A stretch of DNA of 30,556 nt from JARRQB01 sp965368585 (lineage in GTDB: Bacteria > Pseudomonadota > Gammaproteobacteria > Chromatiales > Chromatiaceae), in NCBI GenBank assembly GCA_965368585.1, contig CBDUNM010000045.1, forward strand, positions 1 through 30,556, given 5' to 3'. Made by a program: the position numbers and the translations under genes. The notes beneath the pieces were generated by a model. That model worked only from the letters and a program-made list of their open reading frames with translations. It ran no database searches and was not told where the DNA came from. Positions 1 through 8,589 of the stretch are shown in pieces; within the stretch, counting starts at the first letter, position 1; each line of letters begins with the position of its first letter.

Positions 1-196
1 CGATAAGGAATACCTGGAAAGCGCGATCCTGGAAACAGGTGATGTGATTCTGTTGTCTGTTGGAGGACATGGTTTCGAGATGCTGGAGCCGACTGAGATC
101 ATTGAAGTGAAACAGGGTCCCTATGCAGGGGAGCAGGACAAGACGCGCTTTGAGGCTAATCTGCCGACGGAACTGACTTACGGTAAAAAATCGTGA
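1..196 (+). CDS. C-terminal end of a cupin-type sugar-modification protein (5' end outside window)
   Basis: An open frame enters from the left edge (first full codon at base 2) and ends at TGA 194-196, giving the last 64 residues of a protein. The visible tail contains GGHGFEMLEP, IIEVKQGPYAGEQD and KTRF. This pattern is typical of the short cupin-fold proteins found in lipopolysaccharide and capsule clusters beside methyltransferases and DegT aminotransferases. The exact reaction of those proteins is not settled; metal binding in a beta-barrel is the usual family property. The stop overlaps the GTG start of the next gene (GTGA), implying translational coupling. Family assignment rests on the tail only. 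Confidence 0.6.
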   Translation, partial: DKEYLESAILETGDVILLSVGGHGFEMLEPTEIIEVKQGPYAGEQDKTRFEANLPTELTYGKKS

Positions 197-945
197 GCGA
201 CGCTGAAATTTTCAGTATTTATAGTCACTACTATGACTTGCTCTACCGCGAGAAGGATTATGCGGGAGACGTAAAATATATAGACGATATTTTAACCCGT
301 TACAACGTCACTGGACGCGAGTTGCTGGAATTCGGCTCTGGCACGGGCAAACACGGTCGTTTACTGGTCGAACGGGGCTATAAGGTAGTAGGCGTTGAGC
401 GGAGCGCGGAGATGGTTGCTCGGGCATCGGTTTTCGATGGCTTTGACTGTCGGCAGGGTGATATCTGCGAAGTGAAACTGGGGCGCACCTTCGATGCTGT
501 GCTTTCGCTCTTTCATGTGATCAGCTATCAAGTCGCGAACGCGGATCTACATGCGGCGTTTTTCAGCGCGGCTCAACATTTGTCTCAGGGAGGGTTGTTC
601 GTTTTTGATGTCTGGTACAGTCCGGCAGTTTATACGCAGCGCCCGGTAGTTCGGGTGAAGCGCTTGGCCGATGCGACTCACGAGATCACGCGAATTGCCG
701 AGCCGGTTTTTATTCCTAACGAAAATCGCGTCGATGTTCACTACACCATATTGGCGCAGAATATCGCTACGGGATGCTGTGAGACTTTGACGGAAAACCA
801 TCCGATGCGGCATTTCTCGCTGCCGGAAATTGATACGCTCGCCAATGCGGCGGGCTTCGAACGTGTGTGTGCAGAGGAGTTTCTCACCGGTGCTGAGCCT
901 GGTGAGGACACCTGGGGCGTGTGTGTCGTATTGCGGAAGAATTGA
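193..945 (+). CDS. Class I SAM-dependent methyltransferase
   Basis: Predicted 250-aa cytosolic methyltransferase. The glycine-rich SAM-binding motif I, LLEFGSGTGKHG, lies at about residues 44-55, followed by the acidic end of beta-2 in VVGVERSAEM (about 65-74) and a motif II-like QGDICEV near 90. The length and order match the Methyltransf_11/25 type Rossmann fold. The GTG start at 193 overlaps the upstream stop (GTGA), and the next gene begins three bases after this stop. Its position between a cupin protein and a DegT aminotransferase suggests that it N- or O-methylates a nucleotide sugar, perhaps the amino sugar made by the next enzyme. The substrate is inferred from context only. Confidence 0.85.
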   Translation: MSDAEIFSIYSHYYDLLYREKDYAGDVKYIDDILTRYNVTGRELLEFGSGTGKHGRLLVERGYKVVGVERSAEMVARASVFDGFDCRQGDICEVKLGRTFDAVLSLFHVISYQVANADLHAAFFSAAQHLSQGGLFVFDVWYSPAVYTQRPVVRVKRLADATHEITRIAEPVFIPNENRVDVHYTILAQNIATGCCETLTENHPMRHFSLPEIDTLANAAGFERVCAEEFLTGAEPGEDTWGVCVVLRKN

Positions 946-948
946 AAC

Positions 949-2073
949 GTGAAAGATTTTATCCCGGTCAATGAACCTCTACTTGACGGTAACGAAAAGA
1001 AATACCTGCTTGAATGCATCGATACGGGTTGGATTTCTTCCGAGGGCCCCTTTGTCAAGCAGTTCGAGGAAAAGTTCGCTGACAGGGTTGGGCGTAAGCA
1101 TGGCATCGCGGTGACCAATGGTACTGCAGCCATAGACGCGGCGGTGGAGGCGCTCGGCATTGGGCCGGATGACGAAGTCATACTTCCGGCGTTCACTATC
1201 ATTTCATGTGTAAATCAGATCGTGCGTTCCGGTGCGACTCCGGTGCTTGTCGATAGTGATCCGATTACCTGGAATATGGATGTCAGCAAGATTGAGAACA
1301 AGATCACCGAACGCACGAAGGCGATTATGGTGGTACACATCTATGGCCTGCCGGTCGATATGGACCCGATTCTGGATATTGCTCGGCGATATGGTCTTAA
1401 GATAATTGAAGATTCAGCCGAGATGCACGGCCAGACTTACTACGGGAAACCGTGCGGGAGCTTCGGAGATATAAGCACCTTCAGCTTTTATCCGAACAAG
1501 CACGTCACGACCGGAGAAGGCGGAATGATGGTCACCAATGATGACGACATCGCTGTCGAGTGCCGTAGCCTGCGTAATTTGTGTTTTCAACCAAAAAAGC
1601 GTTTCGTACATGAACGCCTCGGTTGGAATTTTCGGATGACGAACCTACAGGCGGCGCTTGGATTGGCGCAACTGGAGCGACTGGACGAGTTTGTTTCACG
1701 TAAGCGAATGATGGGTACCTACTATACTGAATTACTCAAAGGGCTGGCCGACGTACAACTACCATTGTCAAAGACGCAGTACGCCGAAAACATTTATTGG
1801 GTTTATGGTCTGGTACTCAACGATGCGCTCGAATTTGATGCCGAAGAGGCGATTAGACGACTGACAGAATTAGGCATTGGATCTCGGCCGTTTTTTTGCC
1901 CGATGCATTTACAGCCTGTGTTGAGGCGCAGGCAGTTGTTTCAGGACGAATGCTACCCAGTGGCGGAACGGCTGTATAGGCGAGGGTTATACGTGCCTAG
2001 CGGTATTGCCATTACAAGAGCACAAATAGACAAGGTGGCAGATGGGGTGAAATTCATACTGGGATATGGTTAG
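949..2073 (+). CDS. DegT/DnrJ/EryC1/StrS family PLP-dependent sugar aminotransferase
   Basis: A 374-aa fold-type I aminotransferase of the family that converts keto-sugar nucleotides to amino sugars (as in perosamine or viosamine synthesis). Lys184 in YPNKHVTTGEGGMM is the expected Schiff-base lysine. Asp155 in IIEDSAEMHG is the expected partner of the PLP ring nitrogen. The N-terminal NGTAAIDAAVEALGI segment is the phosphate-binding helix region. Length is normal for the family. The start is GTG, three bases after the methyltransferase stop, so the two are likely co-translated. The next gene starts five bases downstream. The GDP- or dTDP-sugar substrate cannot be read from the sequence. Confidence 0.93.
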   Translation: MKDFIPVNEPLLDGNEKKYLLECIDTGWISSEGPFVKQFEEKFADRVGRKHGIAVTNGTAAIDAAVEALGIGPDDEVILPAFTIISCVNQIVRSGATPVLVDSDPITWNMDVSKIENKITERTKAIMVVHIYGLPVDMDPILDIARRYGLKIIEDSAEMHGQTYYGKPCGSFGDISTFSFYPNKHVTTGEGGMMVTNDDDIAVECRSLRNLCFQPKKRFVHERLGWNFRMTNLQAALGLAQLERLDEFVSRKRMMGTYYTELLKGLADVQLPLSKTQYAENIYWVYGLVLNDALEFDAEEAIRRLTELGIGSRPFFCPMHLQPVLRRRQLFQDECYPVAERLYRRGLYVPSGIAITRAQIDKVADGVKFILGYG

Positions 2074-2078
2074 TTTCG

Positions 2079-3323
2079 GTGAATTCTCTTAAAAGGTACA
2101 TGGCGGTATTCCAGTACGGATGGCGTCTCCAGTCCTATTCACGAGATCTTGTAATCGGTCTGGCTAAGAACGGCTATAGAGTTGATTTTTTTATAGATCG
2201 CAGGTCGGTGGACACCGGATTTATCGATATGTCAACGTTGCTACATCCCCAAGTGGCTGTTCATACGCTGCCAGGTAAGCGTCCACGCAGCCGTTTAATG
2301 CCAATCAGAGTTGTATCGAGGATATGGCGCCGCCTGCAGTTTATGTTTGGAAGTATATATTGGTTGATACCTCGTAGAGACGTAGAGATAACGAAACAAC
2401 GTATCGCGTCTGACAGGAAAACGTACTCAGCAATCATTGGCATAGAGAAGAATGGTTTGGTATTTGCAGGAGTTGTTGCGAAATCCTTTAAAATACCGGT
2501 TATCTACTATAGCCTTGAGTTATATTTTAGCGATTTCAGCACAGATTACTATTTCCAAGGTTTGCTGGATATCGAAAAATATTATCACGATAAATCAGTG
2601 GCGACGATAGTTCAAGATTCGCTTCGAGCAGATGCGCTCTATCATAACAACGGTATTGGTAATCAACCACGTATCTATTTTCCGGTATCTGCGCTATCGA
2701 CGAAGCGATGTAGTAAGACGTCGTATTGGCATGACCGGCTTGGGCTATCGGCGGAGAAACGTGTTATCTTGTATTTCGGTATGTTGGACATTCCCTCGAG
2801 GGAGTTGAGTGAGATTGTAACGCTTTGGACAGCATTCGATAGGGACCTTGTGCTTGTCCTGCACGGTTTCGGCAACCCGAGCAATTTGAAAACGATTGTC
2901 GAAGAGTTGAATGCGCCAAACGTGTACATTTCGACAGATCTTGTGACGGAAGACGAAGTCCCGAAGTTAATCGCCGCAGCCGATGTCGGTGTATGCATCT
3001 ACGGAAATAAAACAATAAACAATAGATTGACTGCATTTTCTTCGCTCAAGATAGCGCAATTCTTACGAGAAGGCGTTCCCATTGTCAGTAGTGATAACGA
3101 GTCTTATGAAAGGCTTTACTCAGAGTTTATGTGCGGTGAGTCGATAAGCTCGTTTGGCGATCTCTCGTCAGCGTTAAGAAAAATACTAGCGCATCACGAT
3201 GAATACGTTAAAGAATCGAGATTGGCTTTTGATGAAATCTACTCCTTTGAGAAAAATTTCCAATCTTTGGTGCAATCTATTGGTTCGTTATTGGAAGATC
3301 GTCCGCAGGCGCGCGATGGGTAG
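2079..3323 (+). CDS. Glycosyltransferase, GT-B type, divergent
   Basis: A 414-aa protein starting with GTG five bases after the aminotransferase gene. The second half has a GT-B C-terminal layout: a beta-strand start VILYFGMLDIPSRE at about 227, LVLVLHGFGNP, a stretch ending IAAADVGVCIY, then SSLKIAQFLREGVPIVSSDNE, which corresponds to the nucleotide-sugar binding region of GT4 enzymes. The usual E-x7-E is not clear, so this is a divergent member. Base composition is noticeably more A+T-rich than the flanking genes, with many ATA and AAA codons, which suggests import from another genome. The acceptor and donor sugars are unknown. Confidence 0.75.
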   Translation: MNSLKRYMAVFQYGWRLQSYSRDLVIGLAKNGYRVDFFIDRRSVDTGFIDMSTLLHPQVAVHTLPGKRPRSRLMPIRVVSRIWRRLQFMFGSIYWLIPRRDVEITKQRIASDRKTYSAIIGIEKNGLVFAGVVAKSFKIPVIYYSLELYFSDFSTDYYFQGLLDIEKYYHDKSVATIVQDSLRADALYHNNGIGNQPRIYFPVSALSTKRCSKTSYWHDRLGLSAEKRVILYFGMLDIPSRELSEIVTLWTAFDRDLVLVLHGFGNPSNLKTIVEELNAPNVYISTDLVTEDEVPKLIAAADVGVCIYGNKTINNRLTAFSSLKIAQFLREGVPIVSSDNESYERLYSEFMCGESISSFGDLSSALRKILAHHDEYVKESRLAFDEIYSFEKNFQSLVQSIGSLLEDRPQARDG

Positions 3324-3443
3324 CTGTGGGAGCGAAGTTAAGCAAATATCGGTGCACGGTATCGGAAAACAGGACCAGTCTCGAGCGTTCGAAATAGAGA
3401 GATCTATTCTTGAGCGCACTTAGCGTCGTGGGTTATCAATTCA

Positions 3444-3512
3444 TTATACGATATCACGCTTCCCGCGCATGGGTTACCTGTAACCGAGGTCAAAGCGTAC
3501 GGCGCTCCGGTG
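3444..3512 (+). pseudogene. Remnant of a GT4 glycosyltransferase C-terminal domain
   Basis: The 304-base gap between two glycosyltransferase genes has no intact gene. In the frame of base 3468 it reads SLYD, then HGLPVTEVKAYGAPVI, then a stop (TAG). This closely matches the nucleotide-sugar binding motif of GT4 enzymes (consensus like GLPVLEAMAYGAPVI). Upstream in the same frame there are further stops, so only a scrap of a former gene is left. The rest of the gap (3324-3443 and 3513-3627) shows nothing I can assign. The match is seen directly; the history (deletion by recombination between glycosyltransferase genes) is inferred. Confidence 0.45.
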
Positions 3513-3627
3513 ATATAGCTATCGGGACAAAGCGATCTAATGGAAGAACTGCGATGCGTCGCAAGCTCGGCGGTCCCTATGCCTACGCTCGCCGAGGAAA
3601 CGCGTTCCTTGCTGCTGGTAACGCACA

Positions 3628-4560
3628 ATGACTGCGGCGCTTCCGATGGTTTCGGTGGTTATTCCGGTATATCGGAGCCTTGACAGCCTTGCTCGCGTAT
3701 TGAACGCCTTGGCCGCTCAGTCGCTTGCCCAGGGAGAGTTCGAGGTCATAGTTGTCGATAATGGTGGTAATCCACGTATAAAGAAGCTGCTAGAGGAATA
3801 TCCGCAATGTCTTCTTGCAGTGGAGTCACAAGTTGGCTCCTACGCTGCCAGGAACACCGGTGCGCAATGCGCCCGCGGTGGGATTCTTGCTTTTACGGAT
3901 GCCGACTGCATACCTGATCCCGAGTGGCTTGCTACAGGGGTCGAAATTCTCGCCCGGAGGGCCGAAGTGGACCTGGTCGGTGGCAGAATCGAGTTACAGT
4001 ACCGCGAGGGACGGCCACGTACCTTCGCCGAGCGTTATGAGGAAGTCATGGCGTTTCCTCAACAACGCTATGTAAGCGAGTTGCATTTTGCGGTCACCGC
4101 CAACCTCATGGTCCGTCGTCGGGTCTTCGATGCGCTTGAAGGCTTCGACGCAGAGCTACAATCTGGCGGTGATCGGGATTTCGGGGAACGCGCGACGGCC
4201 GCGGGTTTTTGCCTGATCTATGAACCACAAGTGCTGGTCGTTCATCCAGCGCGCGCCAGCATCGCGGCTTTGACAGCAAAGGCGCGGCGGGTCGCAGGCG
4301 GTGAAATGGCGTTGTGGCTTGGGGGAAACGCAAACCTTAACGCGCGGAGATGGTTAAACCTGCTAGTGCCGCCACTCCTGTGGTCCTTGCGCCTGCTGGT
4401 CGATCGTAGTTTCTCATATGGGATCAAGAGCCGGATGGCCGTAATTTTCGTGCAGAATTTACTGTATCTGGCGGTTCTGCCGATATATCTGCGGGCGCTT
4501 CTGAAGCATTGGCGTGGCCCTGTTCGCACGCAGCGTACTTCCGCGAAGGGCAGTCGATGA
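3628..4560 (+). CDS. Glycosyltransferase family 2
   Basis: A 310-aa GT-A type transferase. The N-terminus has the family 2 opening VSVVIPVYRSLDSLARVLNA, then EVIVVDNGG at about 39-47 and the metal/nucleotide-binding DxD-like TDADCIPDPEWL at about 90-101. The later GGDRDFGERATAAGF is the usual acceptor-side/catalytic acidic region. Two hydrophobic stretches near the C-terminus (LLVPPLLWSLRLL and VIFVQNLLYLAVLPIYL) suggest membrane association, as in transferases acting on undecaprenyl-linked sugars. The stop overlaps the next ATG (ATGA). The sugar specificity is unknown. Confidence 0.88.
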   Translation: MTAALPMVSVVIPVYRSLDSLARVLNALAAQSLAQGEFEVIVVDNGGNPRIKKLLEEYPQCLLAVESQVGSYAARNTGAQCARGGILAFTDADCIPDPEWLATGVEILARRAEVDLVGGRIELQYREGRPRTFAERYEEVMAFPQQRYVSELHFAVTANLMVRRRVFDALEGFDAELQSGGDRDFGERATAAGFCLIYEPQVLVVHPARASIAALTAKARRVAGGEMALWLGGNANLNARRWLNLLVPPLLWSLRLLVDRSFSYGIKSRMAVIFVQNLLYLAVLPIYLRALLKHWRGPVRTQRTSAKGSR

Positions 4561-5513
4561 ACGCGGACATGTCGCCCGTGGCGCTGTTCGTATTTCGCCG
4601 CCCAGAACACACTGCGCAGGTGCTGGCCGATTTGCGCGCCAATCTTGAGGCGGCGGACACGCCACTGTACATATTCAGCGATGCCGCCGCCAGCACGTCG
4701 CACCGAGACGGTGTCAGGGCGGTACGGACGTTTTGTCGAGGTCTGCAGGGTTTTGCACGCGTCCAGTTGATTGAACACCCGCAAAATCTGGGTTGTGCCG
4801 CAAGCGTAATCGACGGGGTCAGTCGGGTGCTGGAACATCACGACCGATTGATTGTGGTCGAGGATGACTTGAGGTTGTCAAGTCGTTTTCTCGCCTATAT
4901 GAATGCGGCCTTGGATCGGTACCAGGCACGGCGCGACATATTCTCCGTCAGCGCCTTTGCACCGTTGCCCGATCGTATCGGTATGCCGCAACACTACCGC
5001 GCGGATGTGTATCTGTCCCGCCGCAATGCCTCGTGGGGTTGGGGTACCTGGGCCGATCGTTGGTGCCAAGTCGATTGGGACGTTCGAGATTATCCGATAT
5101 TCTGCCGCGATCGCCGGCGGCGACGTGCCTTCGACCTGGGGGGCAACGACCTGTCTCTGATGCTCGATGCGCAGATGGCGGGTAGGATCGACTCCTGGGC
5201 GGTTCGTTTTAGCTACGCGCACTTCATCTCCCGGGCCTATTCCGTGTGTCCGCGCTGGTCCTATACAGATCATACCGGCGACGACGGATCCGGGACGCAC
5301 GTGCCCGACGGTGGGGGTTGTCGATCGGATCTCTCTCTCGCGCGCGCTAAACCGCATCTGCCGCCTGACCTGCAACCGGATGCAGCAGTGCTTGAGGCGT
5401 TGCGTTGTTATTATAGCGAGCATTGGCTGTCTGCTGCACTCGGTACGGTGCCGGGCGTTCGTCCCTTGGTACGGCGCGTTAAGAACTGGTTCGGGATTTC
5501 GAAGCTGTTGTGA
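4557..5513 (+). CDS. GT-A type glycosyltransferase, HlpA/GNT-I-like
   Basis: A 318-aa protein. I take ATG 4557 as start because it overlaps the previous stop (ATGA); an in-frame TTG lies farther up at 4509 inside the previous gene. The N-terminus reads VALFVFRRPEHTAQVLADL, followed by PLYIFSDAA, LIVVEDDLRLS (an acidic EDD where GT-A enzymes bind metal) and SWGWGTWADRW. This set is typical of proteins often called hemolysin HlpA-like sugar transferases, related to GNT-I type glycosyltransferases. The hemolysin name is historical; context points to polysaccharide assembly. Its TGA overlaps the next GTG start. Confidence 0.8.
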   Translation: MNADMSPVALFVFRRPEHTAQVLADLRANLEAADTPLYIFSDAAASTSHRDGVRAVRTFCRGLQGFARVQLIEHPQNLGCAASVIDGVSRVLEHHDRLIVVEDDLRLSSRFLAYMNAALDRYQARRDIFSVSAFAPLPDRIGMPQHYRADVYLSRRNASWGWGTWADRWCQVDWDVRDYPIFCRDRRRRRAFDLGGNDLSLMLDAQMAGRIDSWAVRFSYAHFISRAYSVCPRWSYTDHTGDDGSGTHVPDGGGCRSDLSLARAKPHLPPDLQPDAAVLEALRCYYSEHWLSAALGTVPGVRPLVRRVKNWFGISKLL

Positions 5514-6733
5514 AGATAGTGCATTTGAACGCCTTCGATGTGCGGGGAGGTGCTGCGATCACTGTGTCACGCCTGCACCGGGCGCTGCGCGCCGCTGGGA
5601 TCGATTCGCGATTGTTGGTGCAGTTCCAGGCGGGTGATGTTGCATACGCTACTGGGCCGCGTACAAAATTTGCTAAGGCGCTTGCCCTGGCCGGCGATGC
5701 GCTGGATCCCTTACCCATGCTCGCCTATCGGGATCGTCCGGTGGCCGTGTTCTCCTGCAACTGGGTGCCGTCGGGCGCCGCGCGGCGGGCAGCGGCATTA
5801 AAACCCGACCTGATTCACCTGCATTGGATTAATGCCGGCATGCTGCCGCCGCGCGCGCTCCGCCATTTTACCGTTCCCATCGTCTGGACGTTACACGACA
5901 TGTGGCCCTTTACCGGCGGTTGCCATCAGTCGAACGACTGTACCGGCTATCGTTCTGCGTGCGGTGCGTGTCCGGTACTGGCCTCCAGCAGGCCTTGGGA
6001 TCTCAGTCGCTGGCTGTTGACAGGCAAGACCCGCGCATGGCGGGGTTTGCCGATTGTGCCGGTTGCACCCAGCAAATGGCTGGCAGAGCGGGCGCGATGC
6101 AGCAGCATATTTCGCGGTCATGAAATCGCTGTTGTCTCGCACGGAGTCGATCGCTCGGTGTACCGGCCCTGGGACCGCGAGACAGCACGGCGTCTAATTG
6201 GCCTGCCGGACGGCCAGCTGGTGATGTTCAGCGCGGCCAAGGGTCTGCATACGCCGCAGAAAGGGATTGACGCTGTGCGTCGCATCATGTCAAGGGTGCG
6301 GCAGCAACTGCCCCAAGTGCGTTTGCTGGTGATGGGCTCGGAGGCCGCGGGCGGCGCGGACGACGACACGGACATTCACTATCTGGGACATTTGCAGGAC
6401 GACGCGTCGCGTGCGATGGCATTCGCGGCAGCAGATGCGCTGCTGTCGCCCAGCGAGGGCGAGAGCTTTGGCAACGTGGTGCTCGAATCGCTGGCCTGTG
6501 GTACGCCGGTTGCAGCCTACGCCACCGGCGCTGCGCCGGAACTGCTAAGCGAAGAGGTAAGCGGGCGCGCGGTGGCAATCGGCGACGAAGACGCACTTGG
6601 CGAAGAGCTGTTGGCGCTGCTTAGGCGTAGTCCGCCTGATCGCCAGTCGGTGCGCGCAGTGACCGAGAGCCATGATTTGGCCGATATGGCGGCAGGCTAT
6701 ATCGCGCTTTATCGGCGGGTGCTCGGAGCATAG
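5510..6733 (+). CDS. Glycosyltransferase family 4 (GT-B)
   Basis: A 407-aa GT-B transferase starting with GTG that overlaps the upstream stop (GTGA). The N-terminal domain starts MKIVHLNAFDVRGGAA and contains WTLHDMWPFTGGCHQ followed by a cysteine cluster (CTGY, CGACPVL) found in a WcaC-like subgroup. The C-terminal domain has the retaining-enzyme motif SEGESFGNVVLE with E-x7-E at about 313-323, then LACGTPVAAYATG. Length is normal. It should transfer a nucleotide-activated sugar to the growing lipid-linked glycan on the cytoplasmic face; donor and acceptor are not known. Confidence 0.9.
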   Translation: MKIVHLNAFDVRGGAAITVSRLHRALRAAGIDSRLLVQFQAGDVAYATGPRTKFAKALALAGDALDPLPMLAYRDRPVAVFSCNWVPSGAARRAAALKPDLIHLHWINAGMLPPRALRHFTVPIVWTLHDMWPFTGGCHQSNDCTGYRSACGACPVLASSRPWDLSRWLLTGKTRAWRGLPIVPVAPSKWLAERARCSSIFRGHEIAVVSHGVDRSVYRPWDRETARRLIGLPDGQLVMFSAAKGLHTPQKGIDAVRRIMSRVRQQLPQVRLLVMGSEAAGGADDDTDIHYLGHLQDDASRAMAFAAADALLSPSEGESFGNVVLESLACGTPVAAYATGAAPELLSEEVSGRAVAIGDEDALGEELLALLRRSPPDRQSVRAVTESHDLADMAAGYIALYRRVLGA

Positions 6734-6735
6734 CA

Positions 6736-7503
6736 ATGGTCCACGTGGTATCGAAGGGCGGTTTCAAAATCAGTGTAGTTACCGCATTGCTCAATGGCGG
6801 CACAACGCTAAGGGCAACAATTGAAAGCGTAGCGGCGCAAGACTATCCGCATATCGAATTTATCGTCGTGGACGGTGGATCAACCGATTATTCTTTGGCA
6901 ATCATTGACCAATACCCTCAGCTTGTCGATACCTTACTTACGGGGCCGGATCGGGGAATTGGTGACGCGATGAATAAGGGCATCGAGGTAGCGACCGGAG
7001 AATTCGTTCTTTTTCTTCATTCCGACGACCGTTTTATCGATTCAGGTGCTTTGTCCAGGGCCATGGACTTTGTCGACACTACGGACGTCATCTGGGCATG
7101 TGATATCGAATACACACAGGGGCGAGGGGTCCGACGGGTAAGACCGCGGCCCTTTAATCTCTGGACTAGACTTAAAAACCCTCTGCCGCATCAAGGCGTA
7201 CTATGTCCGCGAAGCTTGTTTTATGAACTCGGATACTTCGACACCGAGTTTCGGATTGATATGGACTATGATTTCTGGTTACGCGCGTACTTGTCTGGTT
7301 GCGAAATGCGCCGGGTCCCTGTTGCGCTCGCGAATATGGGAAGAGGAGGCATAAGTTCGCGTGAGACCTGGCCGGATCTGGTTAGGCGCTTCGACGAAGA
7401 GCGCCGGGTTCACCAAAAACACGCTACCTCCTGGCTATGGAGGGTAATCTATCGCCTTTATTGGCCCTCATATACAACCTATCGTTGGTTACTCAGTTTA
7501 TGA
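6736..7503 (+). CDS. Glycosyltransferase family 2, WcaE-like
   Basis: A 255-aa GT-A transferase without membrane segments. It has ISVVTALLNGGTTLRATIES, the first acidic motif EFIVVDGGSTDYS at about 46-58, and the DxD-like LFLHSDDRFIDSG near 95. Late conserved residues include DTEFRIDMDYDFWLRAYLSG, typical of the WcaE/GT2 colanic acid-type branch. The ATG at 6736 has a GGAG ribosome site at 6725-6728 with a 7-base spacer, which decides the start. The gene begins two bases after the previous stop. Composition is slightly richer in A+T than the preceding gene. Confidence 0.88.
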   Translation: MVHVVSKGGFKISVVTALLNGGTTLRATIESVAAQDYPHIEFIVVDGGSTDYSLAIIDQYPQLVDTLLTGPDRGIGDAMNKGIEVATGEFVLFLHSDDRFIDSGALSRAMDFVDTTDVIWACDIEYTQGRGVRRVRPRPFNLWTRLKNPLPHQGVLCPRSLFYELGYFDTEFRIDMDYDFWLRAYLSGCEMRRVPVALANMGRGGISSRETWPDLVRRFDEERRVHQKHATSWLWRVIYRLYWPSYTTYRWLLSL

Positions 7504-7566
7504 GGATTGAGTGTTGACAACACACCGGGGACAACATCTCGAACGGTTGTTGTCGGGTTGTTCCGG

Positions 7567-8589
7567 ATGAAAGTGTTAAGCCCTATTCCAACGGGTTGCG
7601 GAGCATGGGTGCTGCACGGTTCGTTGGCGGCCCGCATGAACGGCTACCATCTACGGCCGTATTCTCCCTGGTGGACCTTGTTTCCTCCCGCGCTCGCGGC
7701 GTTTTCAAGCAAGCGTGCCGATCTCGTTCATGCCAGCGCTGACTACGGTTTGTTCTTCAAGCGGCCCAGGGTGCCGCTGGTCGTCACGGTTCACAACTAT
7801 GTTTCGGATACCGGCATGAAACCGTATAGCAGCCGGCTACAGTATCTACACTATCGGTCCGATTTGCGCTTGTTCACGCAGTTGACATTACGCCACGCCG
7901 ATGCCGTGGTGGCGATCAGCCGTTATATGGCCGATATGGTGTCTGATCAATGCAACGAGAACAATCGACTTCGGTTGATCTACAATGGCGTGGATGAGAA
8001 AAAATTCGTACCGCGCAAACCGTCTCGGGTTTCCGGGCCATTCAAGGTTTTTTATTGCGGTAATCTGATTCGGCGTAAACGCCCGGAATTGTTGATACCG
8101 CTGGCGAATTTCCTGGGAAGCGGCTTCGAGATCTACTTCACCGCGGGTTTGGGCCACTACGATACGCTGCAGGGTAAAGCGAATGTCGATTCGGCGTCTT
8201 TACATTCCGTCGGTAAGGTCGCACATGCGGATATGCCACGTCTGTACCAAACAATGGATGCGCTCTTTATGCCATCGGTGCGCGAAGGGTTCGGGCTATG
8301 CGTCGCTGAGGCAATGAGCTGCGGCTTGCCTGTGGTCGCGAGTCGTGACAGCGCGTTACCCGAGCTCGTTTCTGATAGCAAGGGGGGCTGTTTATGTGAC
8401 GTTGACGATGTGGCGTCCGTCGCGGCTGCCATTCGACGCCTCGCCGAGTCTCCCGAGTTGGTCAGACAGATGGGCGAATACAATCGGGTGCGCGTTGAGG
8501 ATCTGTTCACGCTGGATCGTATGGTTGACGAGTATCGCGAGCTCTTTACCGAGGTACTCGATCGGAGGTCGCACTCAGTAGTCCAATGA
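7567..8589 (+). CDS. Glycosyltransferase family 4 (GT-B)
   Basis: A GT-B transferase of 340 aa from ATG 7567 (MKVLSPIPTGCGAWVLHGSL). The open frame extends up to a TTG at 7507, close to the previous stop, which would give 360 aa; neither start has a good ribosome site, and I prefer the ATG because family members normally begin at this strand. Motifs are VTVHNYVSD, AVVAISRYMAD, IYNGVDEKKF (start of domain 2) and REGFGLCVAEAMSCGLPVVAS, with the E-x7-E pair at about Glu240 and Glu248. The 3' end overlaps the 3' end of the convergent minus-strand glycosyltransferase by 44 bases. Confidence 0.88.
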   Translation: MKVLSPIPTGCGAWVLHGSLAARMNGYHLRPYSPWWTLFPPALAAFSSKRADLVHASADYGLFFKRPRVPLVVTVHNYVSDTGMKPYSSRLQYLHYRSDLRLFTQLTLRHADAVVAISRYMADMVSDQCNENNRLRLIYNGVDEKKFVPRKPSRVSGPFKVFYCGNLIRRKRPELLIPLANFLGSGFEIYFTAGLGHYDTLQGKANVDSASLHSVGKVAHADMPRLYQTMDALFMPSVREGFGLCVAEAMSCGLPVVASRDSALPELVSDSKGGCLCDVDDVASVAAAIRRLAESPELVRQMGEYNRVRVEDLFTLDRMVDEYRELFTEVLDRRSHSVVQ

